Source of the DNA: Epinephelus fuscoguttatus | Lineage: Eukaryota; Chordata; Actinopteri; Perciformes; Serranidae | Assembly: GCF_011397635.1 (NCBI RefSeq) | Contig: NC_064757.1 | Span: forward strand, 27,352,339 to 27,416,338 | Reading direction: 5' to 3' | Length of the DNA: 64,000 nt | Shown here: positions 36,550 to 48,599 of the stretch, one piece after another | How positions within the stretch are numbered: the first letter of the stretch is position 1 | How the letters are laid out: every line of letters starts with the position of its first letter | The notes under the pieces: generated by a model | What the model saw: the letters and a program-made list of their open reading frames with translations, nothing else | Told to the model about the DNA's origin: nothing | Database searches by the model: none | Position numbers and translations under genes: made by a program

Positions 36550-37559
36550 ATGTTAATGACTTGCCTCTGTACTGGGACAGCCTTGTGATTTATATTTCTG
36601 TGTTGTTGCATGTGCGCCTGCTTGTCTGTGTGTGTGGGTGTGTGCGTTCTCACATCGACACCCACGCAGCAAACAGACACACAAACCTGAAAAAACAAAA
36701 CACAACAAAGGCCGAAAAACAACAAACAAACGTCTGTCATGATGCAGATGTAAGACGCTCACACGCACAGACACATACACACACAAAAACCTTGACCAGG
36801 AGGACAGGAGAAGGCAAGGAGCCACAGTTTGAGCTTCCCGCTGTGAGGGGTCATGACCCCTATCAGACTCTGTGTCAGTCTGCCTATTGTGCCCGGGGTA
36901 GCGCACAAACATGCTCGCACACATACACACACACGCATTAACTTACATGGTCTCCATGACGATGGTTGAGGCGACAGTAAGGCGGCAGGATGGCGCTGTG
37001 GTGTTCGGATGAGAGGACCCAACCTAATCATATTCACTGTATCTGAGTGAAGTCTACAGGTGTAAGAGTCTTAGTGGGGAAGTGTTTATGTATGTGTAAA
37101 AAGTGTATGAGGACAACATGGAGGGCGTCATTCAAAAAGTGAGATATATACTGTACATTTTATTGATATTTTATTTTGCAAATTGATATTATATGTTGGT
37201 ATTTTAACAGCGACCAAACCCGAAATGAAATGATGTATTTGTTTTGTTTTATTTTATTTATTTGTGAAATTGTGAAAAGACTAAGAAGTAAATTGTCCGA
37301 GGCAGTCAATCTGTGGGTCAATGTGAGTGTGTGGCAGAGGAGGGGGGTGTCTGCCATTGACTTTGACCATCAAGACCAGGCGAAGAAAGGAGGTACAATG
37401 GCTGTAGTGGCTTCTGAGGGAAGTAACACATTATTGTGAGTCTGTTACCTTTTAAAAAACCAAACATTTTAACCCTGATACAGTCCTGTGTGACCGATTG
37501 TATTCATTGAACATGTAATCTTTATCAGCTTTGACTTACTTTATTACTGACTTACATTC
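35284..37559. other. intergenic, no gene seen
   Basis: CA/TG-rich patches (36060-36330, 36600-36800, 36900-36940) and one pure TG microsatellite. The block 35910-36060 is GC-richer. No gene-like frame. Confidence 0.45.
36515..36549. repeat. (TG)n microsatellite
   Basis: About 17 TG units. Confidence 0.95.
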
Positions 37560-37685
37560 CTAAAACCAGACATTGGGAGAGCCAAGACAGTCTGGTGGAT
37601 CATGTGTGAGGTTGCTGTTTTTGAATAAAACTCCTCCTACGTTCTAAAAAAAAAAAAAAAAAAATTGTGTAAAAAAAAAAAAAAT
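37560..37685 (+). repeat. retroposed 3' tail with poly(A)
   Basis: AATAAA at about 37624-37629 is followed after about 16 bp by a run of some 20 A residues (37646-37665), then TTGTGT and a second A-run (37672-37684). This is the signature of a reverse-transcribed polyadenylated RNA inserted in + orientation. The source transcript is not recognised; sequence from 37300 may belong to it. Confidence 0.5.
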
Positions 37686-39235
37686 AATAAGCCCTACTGC
37701 TGCCACGAATTTAAAGTATTTGGAATAAGCCTTTGAACAGCTCTTATTAGACCTTTTCCAGGTTAAGAGGAGATTTTCCAACATTGTTTATGGCTCAACT
37801 TCCATACTTATCTGTATACCAATCTACTCGTCAGACACTTTTTTGTAACACTCAATCATTGCTTAGATTAAGAAGTCTCTACCCTGCAATGGGGTACAGA
37901 GACCCAGCACATTAGTGTTTTTTTTTCTGTAATGTTCTCAGCAGAATAGGGACAGCTCTTAACACTTGGAGGCAGACCTCATCATGCACCCCATCCCATC
38001 TCAGAAAGTGTGTATCTGCTGCCCCCCTTTGATCAGTTAATGTGTGACAGTCTCTGACTCGCTGCTAAAATATGCTCAGTTTCCCATCTGAGTGTGGCAT
38101 CTAGTGGACAACACACAGACACAGGTGGATTTGACTAAAACAACAGGGAAAAGAAAGTCTGTAACTTGATGAATAGAGTTTATTTGAAAAGTAAATAGAT
38201 TTTACTCTATACAACTGATATGTCTTAAACAGGTGGAACTAACAGCATGAATAATATAAGGGCTGCATTCCACACCATGGTGTTCTTGCTAAATATGGTT
38301 TAGTCTCATAACTAAATGGAATAGAGCCATTGTTGATGTTACTACACTCTAAACTATAACACACTGGTTCAACTTTAAAAAATATGTTAACAATTTGCAT
38401 GCATCTTTTTCAGTAATTCTAACTCTGAGTCAATCTTTTCAGTTTTTCATAATCTGACAAACTCAATTAGTTTAGTACAACTGACATGATTTGCTTTGAC
38501 CTTGAAAAATGTAATTAAGTTGAACCTTAATATTTACTTTACTTAATATTTATCCAAAAGTTGATATTTAATGGTTAAACTATTTTATTTAAGATATTCT
38601 AACTTATTAATTTGAATTCTACACTCAAAAATGTAAAAAATGTTTTGGATTTTGTCCAGCGTCTTCAAGTAAGTTGTCAACTGACTAAAACACGTTATTG
38701 AAATGAACATAAATTTTTAATACTGAAAAACTCATTTATTTTAAGTGTTAACCTCCAACCCCATGAATAATTTTCTAGAGTGACACCCCATGCCTACATG
38801 TAATCAGTGTTTATTTGAGAAGAATACATATCTTTATTTTGCACTTACATGGAAATCTGTCTTTGGCATGACATACACTTAAAAACCTAACAGCCTTCAT
38901 ACACTTACAAACTTTACAGACACATTTACACTTAAAAAAATCCTCTGCCATGGGTTGAAATACATTAGATGAAAACAGTTAATAAGTAATAATTAAGAAG
39001 GGCCAAACAGTTTGGGTGAAACTGCTTACAATTAATGCATGTCTTCAAGAGACATCATGAAAAACAGTTGTAGTCATTAATATCTAATAAAGTCATTTGT
39101 TCAGTAAGATGACAGAGGACGGAATAAAGGATTTCCCATTTTTGTGGGTACACTGTATCATCAGAGGATGTGAAGTGTCCTGAACCACTAATGTTGCTTT
39201 CCTCCTGTGGTGTACAGCTCCCACAGCTGTCTCTG
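37686..39235. other. intergenic, AT-rich, possible small CACTA-like relic
   Basis: Strongly AT-rich. At 38623 a CACTCAAAAATGTAAAAAAT motif followed by GTTTTGGATTTTGTCCAGC resembles the termini of small EnSpm/CACTA derivatives, but I cannot find the other end. No gene. Confidence 0.35.
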
Positions 39236-39779
39236 CACTGTAAACCCGGATAAGTTGAGTTTACTTAAAAAATTTTAGGAAACTGGTTGCCCTAAAAAAA
39301 TTAAGTAATGTTTGATGAAAACTTAAGTGGATTTAACTCAAAAAAATTAGTGGATGGCACTGTTATTTTGAGTTCAATACACTTACTACCAAGTTTGTTC
39401 AACTTAAAATCATTAGTAATATTAATTGCTTTGCCCGTTTATTCCACTGTTAATTTAAAGTTAAGTGCACTAACCTCCAAGTTGATTAAACATAAAAACA
39501 TTAGTAATATCAATTGCTTTACATATTTATTCCACTTATAACTTTAAGCTGAATACAGTAACCTCCAAGTTGATTTACCTTAAAAATTCCTTTGTCCAAT
39601 TACTCCACTACAAATAAAATCTGTTTAATAATAATAATAAAAAAAACTATACAGATTAAGAAAATAAAAAGCAAAACCACAGGAGTACATTCTTGTCAAC
39701 ATGTTTAATTAAATTTGTCTTTATCATGTTATCAAACAAAACAGGTTTGCAATCAAAAAATCAAATAGTACTCTTCTCA

Positions 39780-40610
39780 GTCAGGATGGCATTAATCTAC
39801 AAAATCAACGACAATGCTATTAAACATAGGTAACAATAGGAATTAAACTAGATCTGTGCTTATAACACGAATCACACACCAATTGGCATGGAATCAAATT
39901 GCAAAATCAGTGGCAATGCATAAAAAACTTGCATATCAAACAGTGTCTACAGTAATGGTATTTTTAAAGTGCAACATTACAAGTAACCAAGCACTCAGAT
40001 CCAGACCAGTGGTATAAGTATGTAGACCCGTTTAAACACACAGTTAATTTTTCAAAGATTGAATTTTAGGTTTCACCTCACCTCTGCCCAAGTTGAGCCT
40101 GACCTGCTGAAGAAAGTGGAAGGTGCTTTTCATGCACTGTTGTGAATCAGGATGGCATTAAAACTACAAAATCAATGCCAATGCAATAGGAATGAAAGTA
40201 GATCAGTGCTATTAACACAAACATACACCAATCAACATGGAATTACACTACAAAATCAGTGTCAATGCCATAAAACATACTGTAGCTTGAAATAGTAATG
40301 GAACCAAATTGCTAGATCAGTGCTGATAACAAAAATCATACACCAATCAGGATGGAATCAAACAGCAAAATCAGTGGCAATACATAAAAAAACTTGCATA
40401 TCAAACAGTGCCCACAGTAAACATGGTACTTTTTAAAGTGCAACATTACAGCACTCAGATCCAGAGCAGTGCTATAAGTATCCAGACCCCTGTTTTACAC
40501 AGATAGTTGATTCTTCAAAGATTGAATTTTGGGTTTCAGCTCACCTCTGCCCAGGTTTAGCATGACCTGTTGAATAAAGTGGAAGGTGCTTTTCATGCAC
40601 TTGGGGTAAT
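39780..40610. repeat. tandem duplication at the 3' end of the CACTA element
   Basis: 39780-40145 and 40146-40610 repeat each other: ATCAGGATGGCATTAA, then the AAAATCA-TG-CAATGC, ACTTGCATATCAAACAGTG, AAAGTGCAACATTAC, GCACTCAGATCCAGA and TTCAAAGATTGAATTTT themes. The copies are about 463 bp apart at their right ends. The second copy includes the end of the last exon of the SAMD3-like gene, so the first copy is a decayed duplicate of that exon end. Unit 2 has an extra internal triplication. Confidence 0.75.
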
Positions 40611-42968
40611 CCAAGTGCAATGCATAAATCAGTCCAAAAAGGAGACAGAAAGCCTGTGGCAGGTTGGCCAGCTCCTCCATTACCACACTCCCTTCCAAGA
40701 CGATGCTCACTCTGGATGGGTTGAGTTGAGGATGTTCGTCAATGCAGAGGATTCCCACTGGAGTTTCACTGTACAAGTCCTTGTCAGTTGCATCCTAACA
40801 GAAAAAGAAACAGACAAAGAGAGGACATTGTAATGTCAATAATGCTGTATTGACCACAGAAATTAAGAAAGGACAATGACAATTTTACATTACCATAATT
40901 TGATCTGTGCATTACAAGAGCCGTTTGAAAACGTGTGCTGAAATGGTTTTGTAGCTCAGCAGAGATGGAGAGCTTTTTCAGTCCAAGTCAGGCTGAAAAG
41001 TTGTGTAAAACTATTTCCAATACAGACGCAATTGTTGCAGTTGATACAAATTTAAGACCAGTATTGTTCTTTAATCTCAAAAAGTAAGAACTTATGTAAG
41101 GGTTTTCCATAGTCCTCAGCAAAATAAAAAGAGGGTCCTTACTTGTTGCTCCCATCTCACACTAGCTGATGTCAATTTCACAGAAATAAAGACAAAGGTG
41201 AAAGTTCAAACTTTTGTACAATGTTAATTTGTAATTTAGAGTAGGTAGCAGTAATTTGATTTGTTATAGTAAATTCATATCAGATGGTCGTTGTGAATCA
41301 ATAATGCAGATATTCAAACAAATTCAGTTACTTACCGAGCAGGTTTTGAAGAACGCAGATGGGTCATCCCCAAGACGACTGGCAGTCCCCGAAGACAAAG
41401 GCACCTGATGTCTGTTGGCTCAGTGGTCTGGAAGATAGTGGACATAACTAAGTACACTCATACTGTATATGGTTAAAGAGATACCAGAAAATCCACAATT
41501 TAATTACTTTATTACAAACTTCCTGGGCAGAGAGGAGTGGATAGAAGGACAGAAGAGGAGAGATAAAAATAAGAAAATAGCAAAGTATAAAGAGTTGGAG
41601 AAATGAGGAGGAAATGGAAATGGGAGAGCAGTGAAAAGTAATGAGATGAGAAGAAAGGAGGAATAATAGAGAGGCAAGACAGGCAGTCAGTTTAGGTAGA
41701 CAAGCCTACCTTTGTCTGACGTAAAAGGTCAGTTAAAAGCTGTCCACTGAGGCCCCTCTTCTTCCTGAAGAGGTCCATCAAGTTTGGCGAGAAACGGTCA
41801 AGTGCCTCAAAGAAGTTTTCTTTGAGATTTTTCCCCACCACTCGGGTGAACTCGTAACACACCTGAAAATATAACGTATAGGTTCATGGTCAAATGAAAG
41901 ACATTTATGACTCTCAACACGATTTTTCTCACACAGTGTTGACCACTTTTGTAAATACTCAAAACAGGCATACAAACCTCGTTTTCGGAGAAAAGTGCTG
42001 GCCATCGCTGTACAATCTGGGTAATTGCAGGCTTGTCTGTCACAACTTCTTTTCTCCGAAGAGCAAGGGTCTTATCCATCTCTTTCTTAATAAGGGACCC
42101 ATTTGGCTTTGCCTTCATCATCTCATTGACTAGAACCTGGCGAGCTGCTTCCAGGTTGTGGTCATCCAACCTCTGGATACTGAGGCAGGAAATTTATTTC
42201 TCCTTTCCTTGGCTTCTTGACGTCCTTGTTTGGAGGGTCGCCATTTGTTGAGTATCTTCCACGTTTACCACTGTTGACAGTGACGTCAAGTCGGCCCCGC
42301 TTGCACATTTTGGCTCTGTAATTTCCAACCTTGAACTTCAAACTGTTCTTCCATCCAACACAGCCAGAGGTGACCCCGCTTCTTTAAGACATGGAGTGCG
42401 CCTCTACTAAAGCCTGTGCAACAACCTCTAAATCTTCCTTTTTTGGGTATGCATCAAATGCATAGATGACCTCAGCCAATTTCTCAAGGATATCATGCTT
42501 CAACTCTTTTGTCACTTTAAGATAGGTTCCATCTCTTAGATATAACAAGTTACCTTGACGGAGTCGGTACTCAACATCAACTGAAAATTTAGGAATTTCA
42601 AACACCTCCGGCCATGGCGCACTTCTATCCAGAGAGGAGTTGGACAGGATCTCGGTGTCTGCCAGGCTGCTTGCGTCACTACACAATGAAGATTGTTCAA
42701 CTGGTTGAGTGACTGGTGCCAATTCAATCATAGGGATGATTTTAATTGTTGGCTTATCTGGGAGCTCTGAGACATCTTCAAGGTTACACAGTTCATTGTT
42801 AAAGTCGGGGTCTTGGTACTGCAGGACAAAGTTGTAATTTGCTTGGAGAGTGCCTTTAAGCCAGCCAATCAAATCTTCAAGTGTGTCCGGTCGTGTTGTC
42901 ATTGTCAATTTTCTGATGTCTCCCTCTGAGACAATAACCCTCATGATGAATTTCTCTTGCAGAGCCAT
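40495..42968 (-). pseudogene. SAMD3-like gene with PB1-like N-terminus, decayed, inside the CACTA element
   Basis: Not a host gene in this copy. Minus-strand exons, all with GT-AG borders: from ATG 42968 to 41978, 41862-41710, 41427-41336 and 40794-40495 (TAA). The start (MALQEKFIMRVIVSEGDIRK) and about 70 following residues resemble a PB1 domain. The later exons (FSPNLMDLFRKKRGLSGQLL; ETPVGILCIDEHPQLNPSRV; LFGLIYALHLDYPKCMKSTF) match the C-terminal module of fish proteins usually named 'sterile alpha motif domain-containing protein 3-like'. A lysine-rich segment (GGKRGR/KKPRKGE type) lies between them. Damage: an in-frame TAA near 42384, a frameshift near 42170, and a 1-bp loss near 41365. 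No SAM domain is visible. Its role in the element is unknown. Confidence 0.7.
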
Positions 42969-42995
42969 CTGGGGAGAAAGGATATGCACAAGAAT

Positions 42996-45663
42996 TTAGC
43001 AAATAACATATCGTTTTAATGTTACCATAAGTTCTCCTTGGACCCTGTATGCTGATAACGGGAGGACATCATTCAGCTCCGATATTTTGACCACATGTGT
43101 GGAGGGGATATCACCACAGACAAGTTGGTAAGATCTCAAATGTTCACAGTACCATGTGGTCATTTTGTGGCAGATGAACAGGATTTCTGTGTTAGCTGCA
43201 ACAATCTTTTCAATCTGGGCAAATTCAGAGAGACCTGAGCATGAGCCAAAAGAGAGGATCATGCCTGGATGATACATGATTCCATCTATACAGACAGATG
43301 ACACATCCAGAACAGAATCTACCTTTGCAATGTCTCGAGCAAATACTCTCTGAACATTCAAAGGGAAAGAGGCAAGCAAAACTGGGGTAACCCTTGTCAT
43401 CTCCACCGATGGTTTGAAAAATGCGCTGCAGTCAAGATGGTAACTGACTGCTTTCTGGTGTTTGTAGTGTCATTGCAACATTTTTGAAATTTTGAGCGTT
43501 GTGAATTGCTTTTTAAAGAACTTATGTTTCCCCTCAAAGCGCATTGTCCAGACATCGCAGGGACCAAACTTCCTCACAAGGTAAGGATAGTGTTCCAGAT
43601 AGTGATGCTTTGGCTTTAACTGAAAACCTGGAAAAGTTGACTGCAGAAGCCACCTGTGTTCTGTTATTTTACATTCCATGAAATGCAGTGTCTCTTCAGT
43701 ATGCCTTGGTGCCACAGCCAGCTCAATTATGTCTTTAAGAAGCATCAGAATTTCCCAAGTGTCATCACCCTCAGGAACACAGTGACCAATAAGAAGTGGG
43801 AGGAGCCTTATGAGACACCAATTCTCATGGCCATTTCCACCAATGCTTCCTTTGGTGGAAAATCCCTTTCCGATGATCTGAGGGCGGTCTGTTTTGTCTG
43901 TGAATGTATAATTAAAGTGTCTGATGGTCTGATTTAGTGTGTCTAACGTGAAATACCTCTTGCTAATCAGATTTTTAAGACAGAGGCACAACTCAGTTGG
44001 CACAATGCCTTCAAAGAGGTCGCAAGATGTCGGGAGGATACCCTGTCACTACATGAAAATGCTCAAGATTTTCAGTTAATGGACATGCTCTTTTCACACC
44101 ATAAGTCTGAGTCAGTTCTGAGTCCTCTCTCACCTCCTGCACTTGCTTATCATGAGAGTCTTTGTCTCTGAGCTGAAAGAATCCAGAACATACCTCTTGC
44201 TGCTGTGTGTCTTTGCTGCTTGCTAGACAGAATCTGCAAAACTTGTCGACCTTGAAACTCTCCAGGAATCCTGCAAGAGAATGTGCACCAAGATTATCAG
44301 CGGCAACATATAAGACCGTGCCCTTCACACTTGCACCCAGTGACTCTATGTAAACACCATTTTGCTCCAATATCTTTAGATCATAGATGAGAGGTCGCAG
44401 AACTTTTGCATAACCACACTCTTTAACTGTAGAGGTATTGCATAGTACAGCAAGCTGGATTGAGTTGAGGTGGACCTGTATTTTGCAGGTATGTTTGCAA
44501 TGACCCAATATACTGCACACATTTTATGTTTCAGTTTTGACGTTCGAGAGGATTGGCTACCTCAAAGTCAGTCAATGTAAAGGCCAAGAGCAATTGTGAA
44601 TTCATCGCTTGCAAGAAGAGAATTTTCATTAAAGTACTGCCCATCTGCATAAGATGTGTATTCCTGCAGTACATGGACTTTTTCTGACATAGCTTTGTCT
44701 AACACATCAGTTTTGTTAAGCAGTTTCTGGAGCATTGGAACAATGGGGACATATGCAAGTGGTTTTTTGCCTTTTTCCACAACATACTCAATAGGGTTGA
44801 CCAGTGGGAACTCTTTGCGTACATAGGCTGCTCTCTTTTAGCAGTTTCTAAGGGCCCATCTTTGGCACAAAATGACATCATGTTACACTCTGACACAGCA
44901 CTGGTAATTTCGCTCACAACTGTATCATCCACATTATCAAAGTATTTATTTAGTGTAGCCCTCACTTTGTTGTGCAGAAGTGGCTCTGACAGCTTATTGA
45001 TTTGACAAAGCTGCTGTAATATCTCTTGCACAGAACTCTCTGGTATGTGCATAACTGTTTGCATCTTTAACAGAAGAGATGCTAAGTTGTGCTCTAGCTG
45101 CTTTCCTAAATCATGAATATCATTCTCACTAGCTTCTTCACTAACTTCTTCCAACTCTGACATGTCATCAGCATGTGATATTTGCTCTTGTGCATCATCC
45201 TGATCATGACCTTCATCATAATCACAACCAATGATTTCTGACTTGAACCTCTTCCAGCTGTGTCCCTTGTGTGTTTTACTCTTGTGTGCTTTGAACGTGG
45301 AGTAGACACTGCTTTCAAAGTCACAGTCTTTATAAGGGCAACTGACTTTATGGTTGACTTTTAAGTGTGCATTATGCAGGTGACTAAAGTAGTCAGTTTC
45401 AGTACATGACTCAGAAAACCCACATGACAGACAACAAAACTTTACTGGTACATCTACAGTCGGTTGCTGTTCTGAAGGTTTGGTGTGAAGGCGGGATAAG
45501 TGTACTTTTAGTGCATTGAGTGATTTGAATGTACATAGACATTCCTGGTGTAAACATGGGAATGGTTCTGTTCTTGCATAGCTCCCATGTTTTAGTCTAT
45601 AGTGCTTAAAAGCTGTGCTCTCTTGTCACAGATGAAAGGGCAGTACTTACACTTCCACAACAT
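42996..45663 (-). pseudogene. C2H2 zinc-finger/TNP2-like transposase of the CACTA element, decayed
   Basis: From ATG 45663 the product begins MLWKCKYCPFICDKR. C2H2-type fingers follow (KHYRLKHG; CLHQECLCTFKSLNALKVHL; CPYKDCDFESSVYSTFKAHK), then an acidic coiled stretch (45170-44880). The large transposase-like region includes DNLGAHSLAGFLESF, FCRFCLA, PPDIL, then LKPKHHYLEHYPYLVRKFGP and WTMRFEGKHKFFK. The last motif resembles the DUF4218 region of plant TNP2 transposases. Breaks: frameshifts near 45610, 44830, 44540-44470 and 44013, and stops near 44568 and 43471. The final segment ends LMVTLKRYVIC at 42996. Cut-and-paste transposase function is inferred from family resemblance plus the CACTG termini. 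The gene is not functional here. Confidence 0.75.
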
Positions 45664-46005
45664 CTCTTCTGGAGACTTGCAACACAATATCAGAGAAAAA
45701 AAACCAAGAGAGACTAATGTTACTTTGTGGAAGTAAAGAGGGTCACATGCACACTGCAATATCACAGCCTGGTCACATGAATACAGTTAACATTTGACAG
45801 GTGATGTACCAACAATTAATGGCAGATAACTTGAGTGAAAAACTACACAAAAAATATGCAATTAGTGTAGCAAGAGCAAAAATTTCCAATGCTAAGAAAC
45901 AGGAGCTTCAAATATCCTTTTGAGCAACCTTTTCAACCGGCCACAACACTGGAGATTAGGTTTAGGAGAAGATTCAAAATATCGATTTTGCGCGCGGGTG
46001 TGGCG

Positions 46006-46019
46006 GGGGGGGGGGGGGG
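46006..46019. repeat. poly-G run
   Basis: A 14-bp G tract within the CACTA element, upstream of its transposase start. Confidence 0.95.
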
Positions 46020-46059
46020 AGTGTGGAGGGTCTTCACTGCTAACTGCTAACTCTAACAA

Positions 46060-46700
46060 GTGAAAACATCAGTATTAATACTTAAAATGTTGTTTTCACT
46101 GCTCACAAACAGCTACAAAAGCTATGTGTGTCTTAGAGAAAAATGTCCGTTAAAATGCTTTAAAGTTACACTGCCAGCCAAATGTGTCCTAACATTAACT
46201 GAACGTTACCACTTCAGTTTAGCTAATGAAAACGTGATTCCCCCCCACTGCTCTAACAGTCATTGGAGCTAACGTTAGTGCTAACTTTAAATCAAAAGCC
46301 ACCAGAGTAAAACGCGGTCGCTCACTCACCAGATTCAGTTGTCCTGTCACCCTCTTTTTTCCGTCTCTACTTTACTCGAGGCACAAGTCGTCTGGCAGGG
46401 CAGCCGCAGCGCCAACAGCTTGTTTACTGTGTGTCTTTGAAGTGTAATTGTACGTTAAAATGCTTTACACCGCTAGCCAAATGTGTCTTAACATTGCCAC
46501 GCCAGTTAGCTGATGAAAACGTTTTTTCACTGCTCTAACAGTCTTTGGAGCTAGTGCTAACTTTGAATCAAAAGCTACCACAGAGTAAAACTGCTCACTC
46601 ACCAGATTCAGTCGTCCTCTTGCCCTCCTTCTTCGTCTGTTACTCCATTTGACGCACAAGTGGTCGGCCACGGCAGCCGCCAATGGCTTGTTTAGTAATA
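46060..46700 (-). promoter_or_regulatory. duplicated first exon/promoter of the CACTA transposase gene (predicted)
   Basis: Two copies, about 46110-46420 and 46440-46690, offset about 281 bp, share AATGCTTTA, GCCAAATGTGTC, TAACAGTC-TTGGAGCTA, TCACTCACCAGATTCAGT and a GC-richer end (GGCAGCCGC). On the minus strand each has CTGAATCTG|GTGAGTGAG, a strong splice donor. A pyrimidine-rich acceptor (TTGTGTTGCAAG) lies about 15 bp before the coding start at 45663. I infer alternative noncoding first exons with their own promoters. Confidence 0.5.
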
Positions 46701-47479
46701 AAATAAAAGTTTCCACTGCTTACAAATTACTCCTCGTTGTAGATAAAAAACGAATAAGTTGTAAAATGTCTGTCGGACACAACAGCAACGAACAGTTGAA
46801 AATACGCAGAAGTGACGTGCTGCAACATGCCTTCAGGCAGGTGGCCTATGCTGCATTCAAGTGATGTCAGAATAATCGGGTAAATGATTTTCCGACTGAC
46901 AAAGATCACACAAACACTGATAGGCTACAGTAAATATCTGCCCGTGTAGAGTAAAATAGATTAGTGAGTTATTTATTTGCATAAACTATAATATCAATGA
47001 TACCAAGTCAATATTTTTTGTGATTTTAGGCATTGTAGAGTCTACTAGTAGAACACAACAACAAGTCTGGGATAAAATCACTGATATAAAGCTTAAAAAG
47101 TGTTTCTGCATAGTTGATAACAACATTAAATATCACCAGAAACGGCTAACCATGTCTTTTTAAATGTTTTCAGTATTAAAATATAAAAAATCTTCTTTGT
47201 AGCATCCACTAAGTTGAAAAATGACCTCGGGAAAACTGAACCTTCCTATACTACTTGAATGCAGCGGAAATGTAAGAGGCGTGGTCATGACCAAAACTTA
47301 AAAATTCCATCTCACGTAACTTAAAGTTACTCATTCATGGCATTACTTTCGAATGTAAGTTTATTCTACTTTGAATTAGTAGACTGCACTTAAATTTAAT
47401 TGTTATACAATCAAACTTAAATTATTTATGTACATTGAAATTGATTGTTTGAGTAGAAATGAAATCCGGGTTAACAGTG

Positions 47480-48599
47480 TGGGGGTTTCCTATAATCTTA
47501 GTTAAATTGTAGTTATAATTTTTTATTATCATAATTATTTTTTGCCTTTGTGTGTGTAGGTAACTACTGAAACTACAACCAATTTTTGGCCATAAAAGAC
47601 ATTATTTTTCATGTTTATTTTATTATTGATTCTCTACTGATCAGCCCCGCCCCTTTTGGCTGCCATCCTGACCGCTATGAAGGCATGCCCAGGCAGTACA
47701 TCCGCCAGGCAGCCACTGCATTCTTGACCCTCCCGATTACTAGTAACTGTAAGTATTGTTGTTTTATCGTTATTTATGTATTATTGTTATTTATTAGCAA
47801 ATATTCAGAGAAGTTGTTGCATGCTATTCTAGTGGTTACTTGGCCAACTGAGTAATACTGCTTGGTGCAATCCCCCCACATGGACTCTCTTTATGTAGGC
47901 AGGTGACGGAATGATGGGTATGCAAAACCAAAGCTGGCATTCCTGCACTTTAGTGATCCTTTTTTTGTTTTGTGTTGCTTTGCTTTATGTATGATCTTTT
48001 TAAAAGTGGGTCCTTTCTGCAATAAACTCATTTCAGTGGCATGTCTTTACTGGCATCTAACTTTTTTTGCTGTAATTTTTTGTATCACATGCACTCTATC
48101 AGTTTGATTGTTTTGTTGAAAGTAGTTTGAACTATATTTTCTTAGTAGCTGCAGTTAACCAAATTAGATTTCTCCCTAAGATAGCTTTGCTGTAGTTAAA
48201 CTTCTTCCGGTGTAAATTAATACGCAGCTTGCAAGACTTTGTTTTCCAAGAAGCTTCCCCGTCACTGCAATTGATGTGATTACTTTACATCAGTGCTTAC
48301 CCAGCTTATAAGGCATATTTGGCCCCATGTGTTCCCTTACATCACCACATCACCACATCACAGGTTTCATAAGCGATGTTGGCTCTACCGTCAAGATAGT
48401 TCCCCTCTTATTCTTTTCCCCATTCACGGAATACACCGTATACCACACTTAAACGCCTCAAGGCCTTGACACTTTATATATGAGACTACGCTAAGTAAAT
48501 CACAGGAGTCGTAGGTGGATAATACAAGCTATGAATGTTTCGCTATTGACAATGACAGGCTGTTAAAATAAGTTTATGATTGAGCGCCCTAAATCAGAT
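47480..48599. other. intergenic between the CACTA element and smarcad1
   Basis: AT-rich except 47640-47750, a GC-richer island encoding PDRYEGMPRQYIRQAATAFL on the + strand, which I cannot place in a family. No gene supported. Confidence 0.4.

Larger units (their letters stand above)
39236..47479 (-). mobile_element. CACTA/EnSpm-type (CMC) DNA transposon, 8.24 kb
   Basis: The left terminus CACTGTAAACCCGGAT (39236) and the right terminus, inverted, CACTGTTAACCCGGAT (ending 47479) agree at 15 of 16 bases. Both are flanked by TG (39234-39235 and 47480-47481), a 2-bp target duplication. CACTG ends and a 2-3 bp duplication fit the CMC superfamily. Inside, on the minus strand, are a zinc-finger/transposase gene and a SAMD3-like gene, both broken. 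Both subterminal regions carry AT-rich direct repeats (AAGTTGATT and TTAGTAAT themes, 39390-39600). It is the largest element in the window and apparently complete end to end, but it cannot move itself. Confidence 0.85.

Noticed and set aside
39308-39541. 77-codon + strand frame near the left end of the CACTA element
   Set aside because: It lies in AT-rich subterminal repeats and its Leu/Ile/Ser-rich product is a by-product of those repeats.
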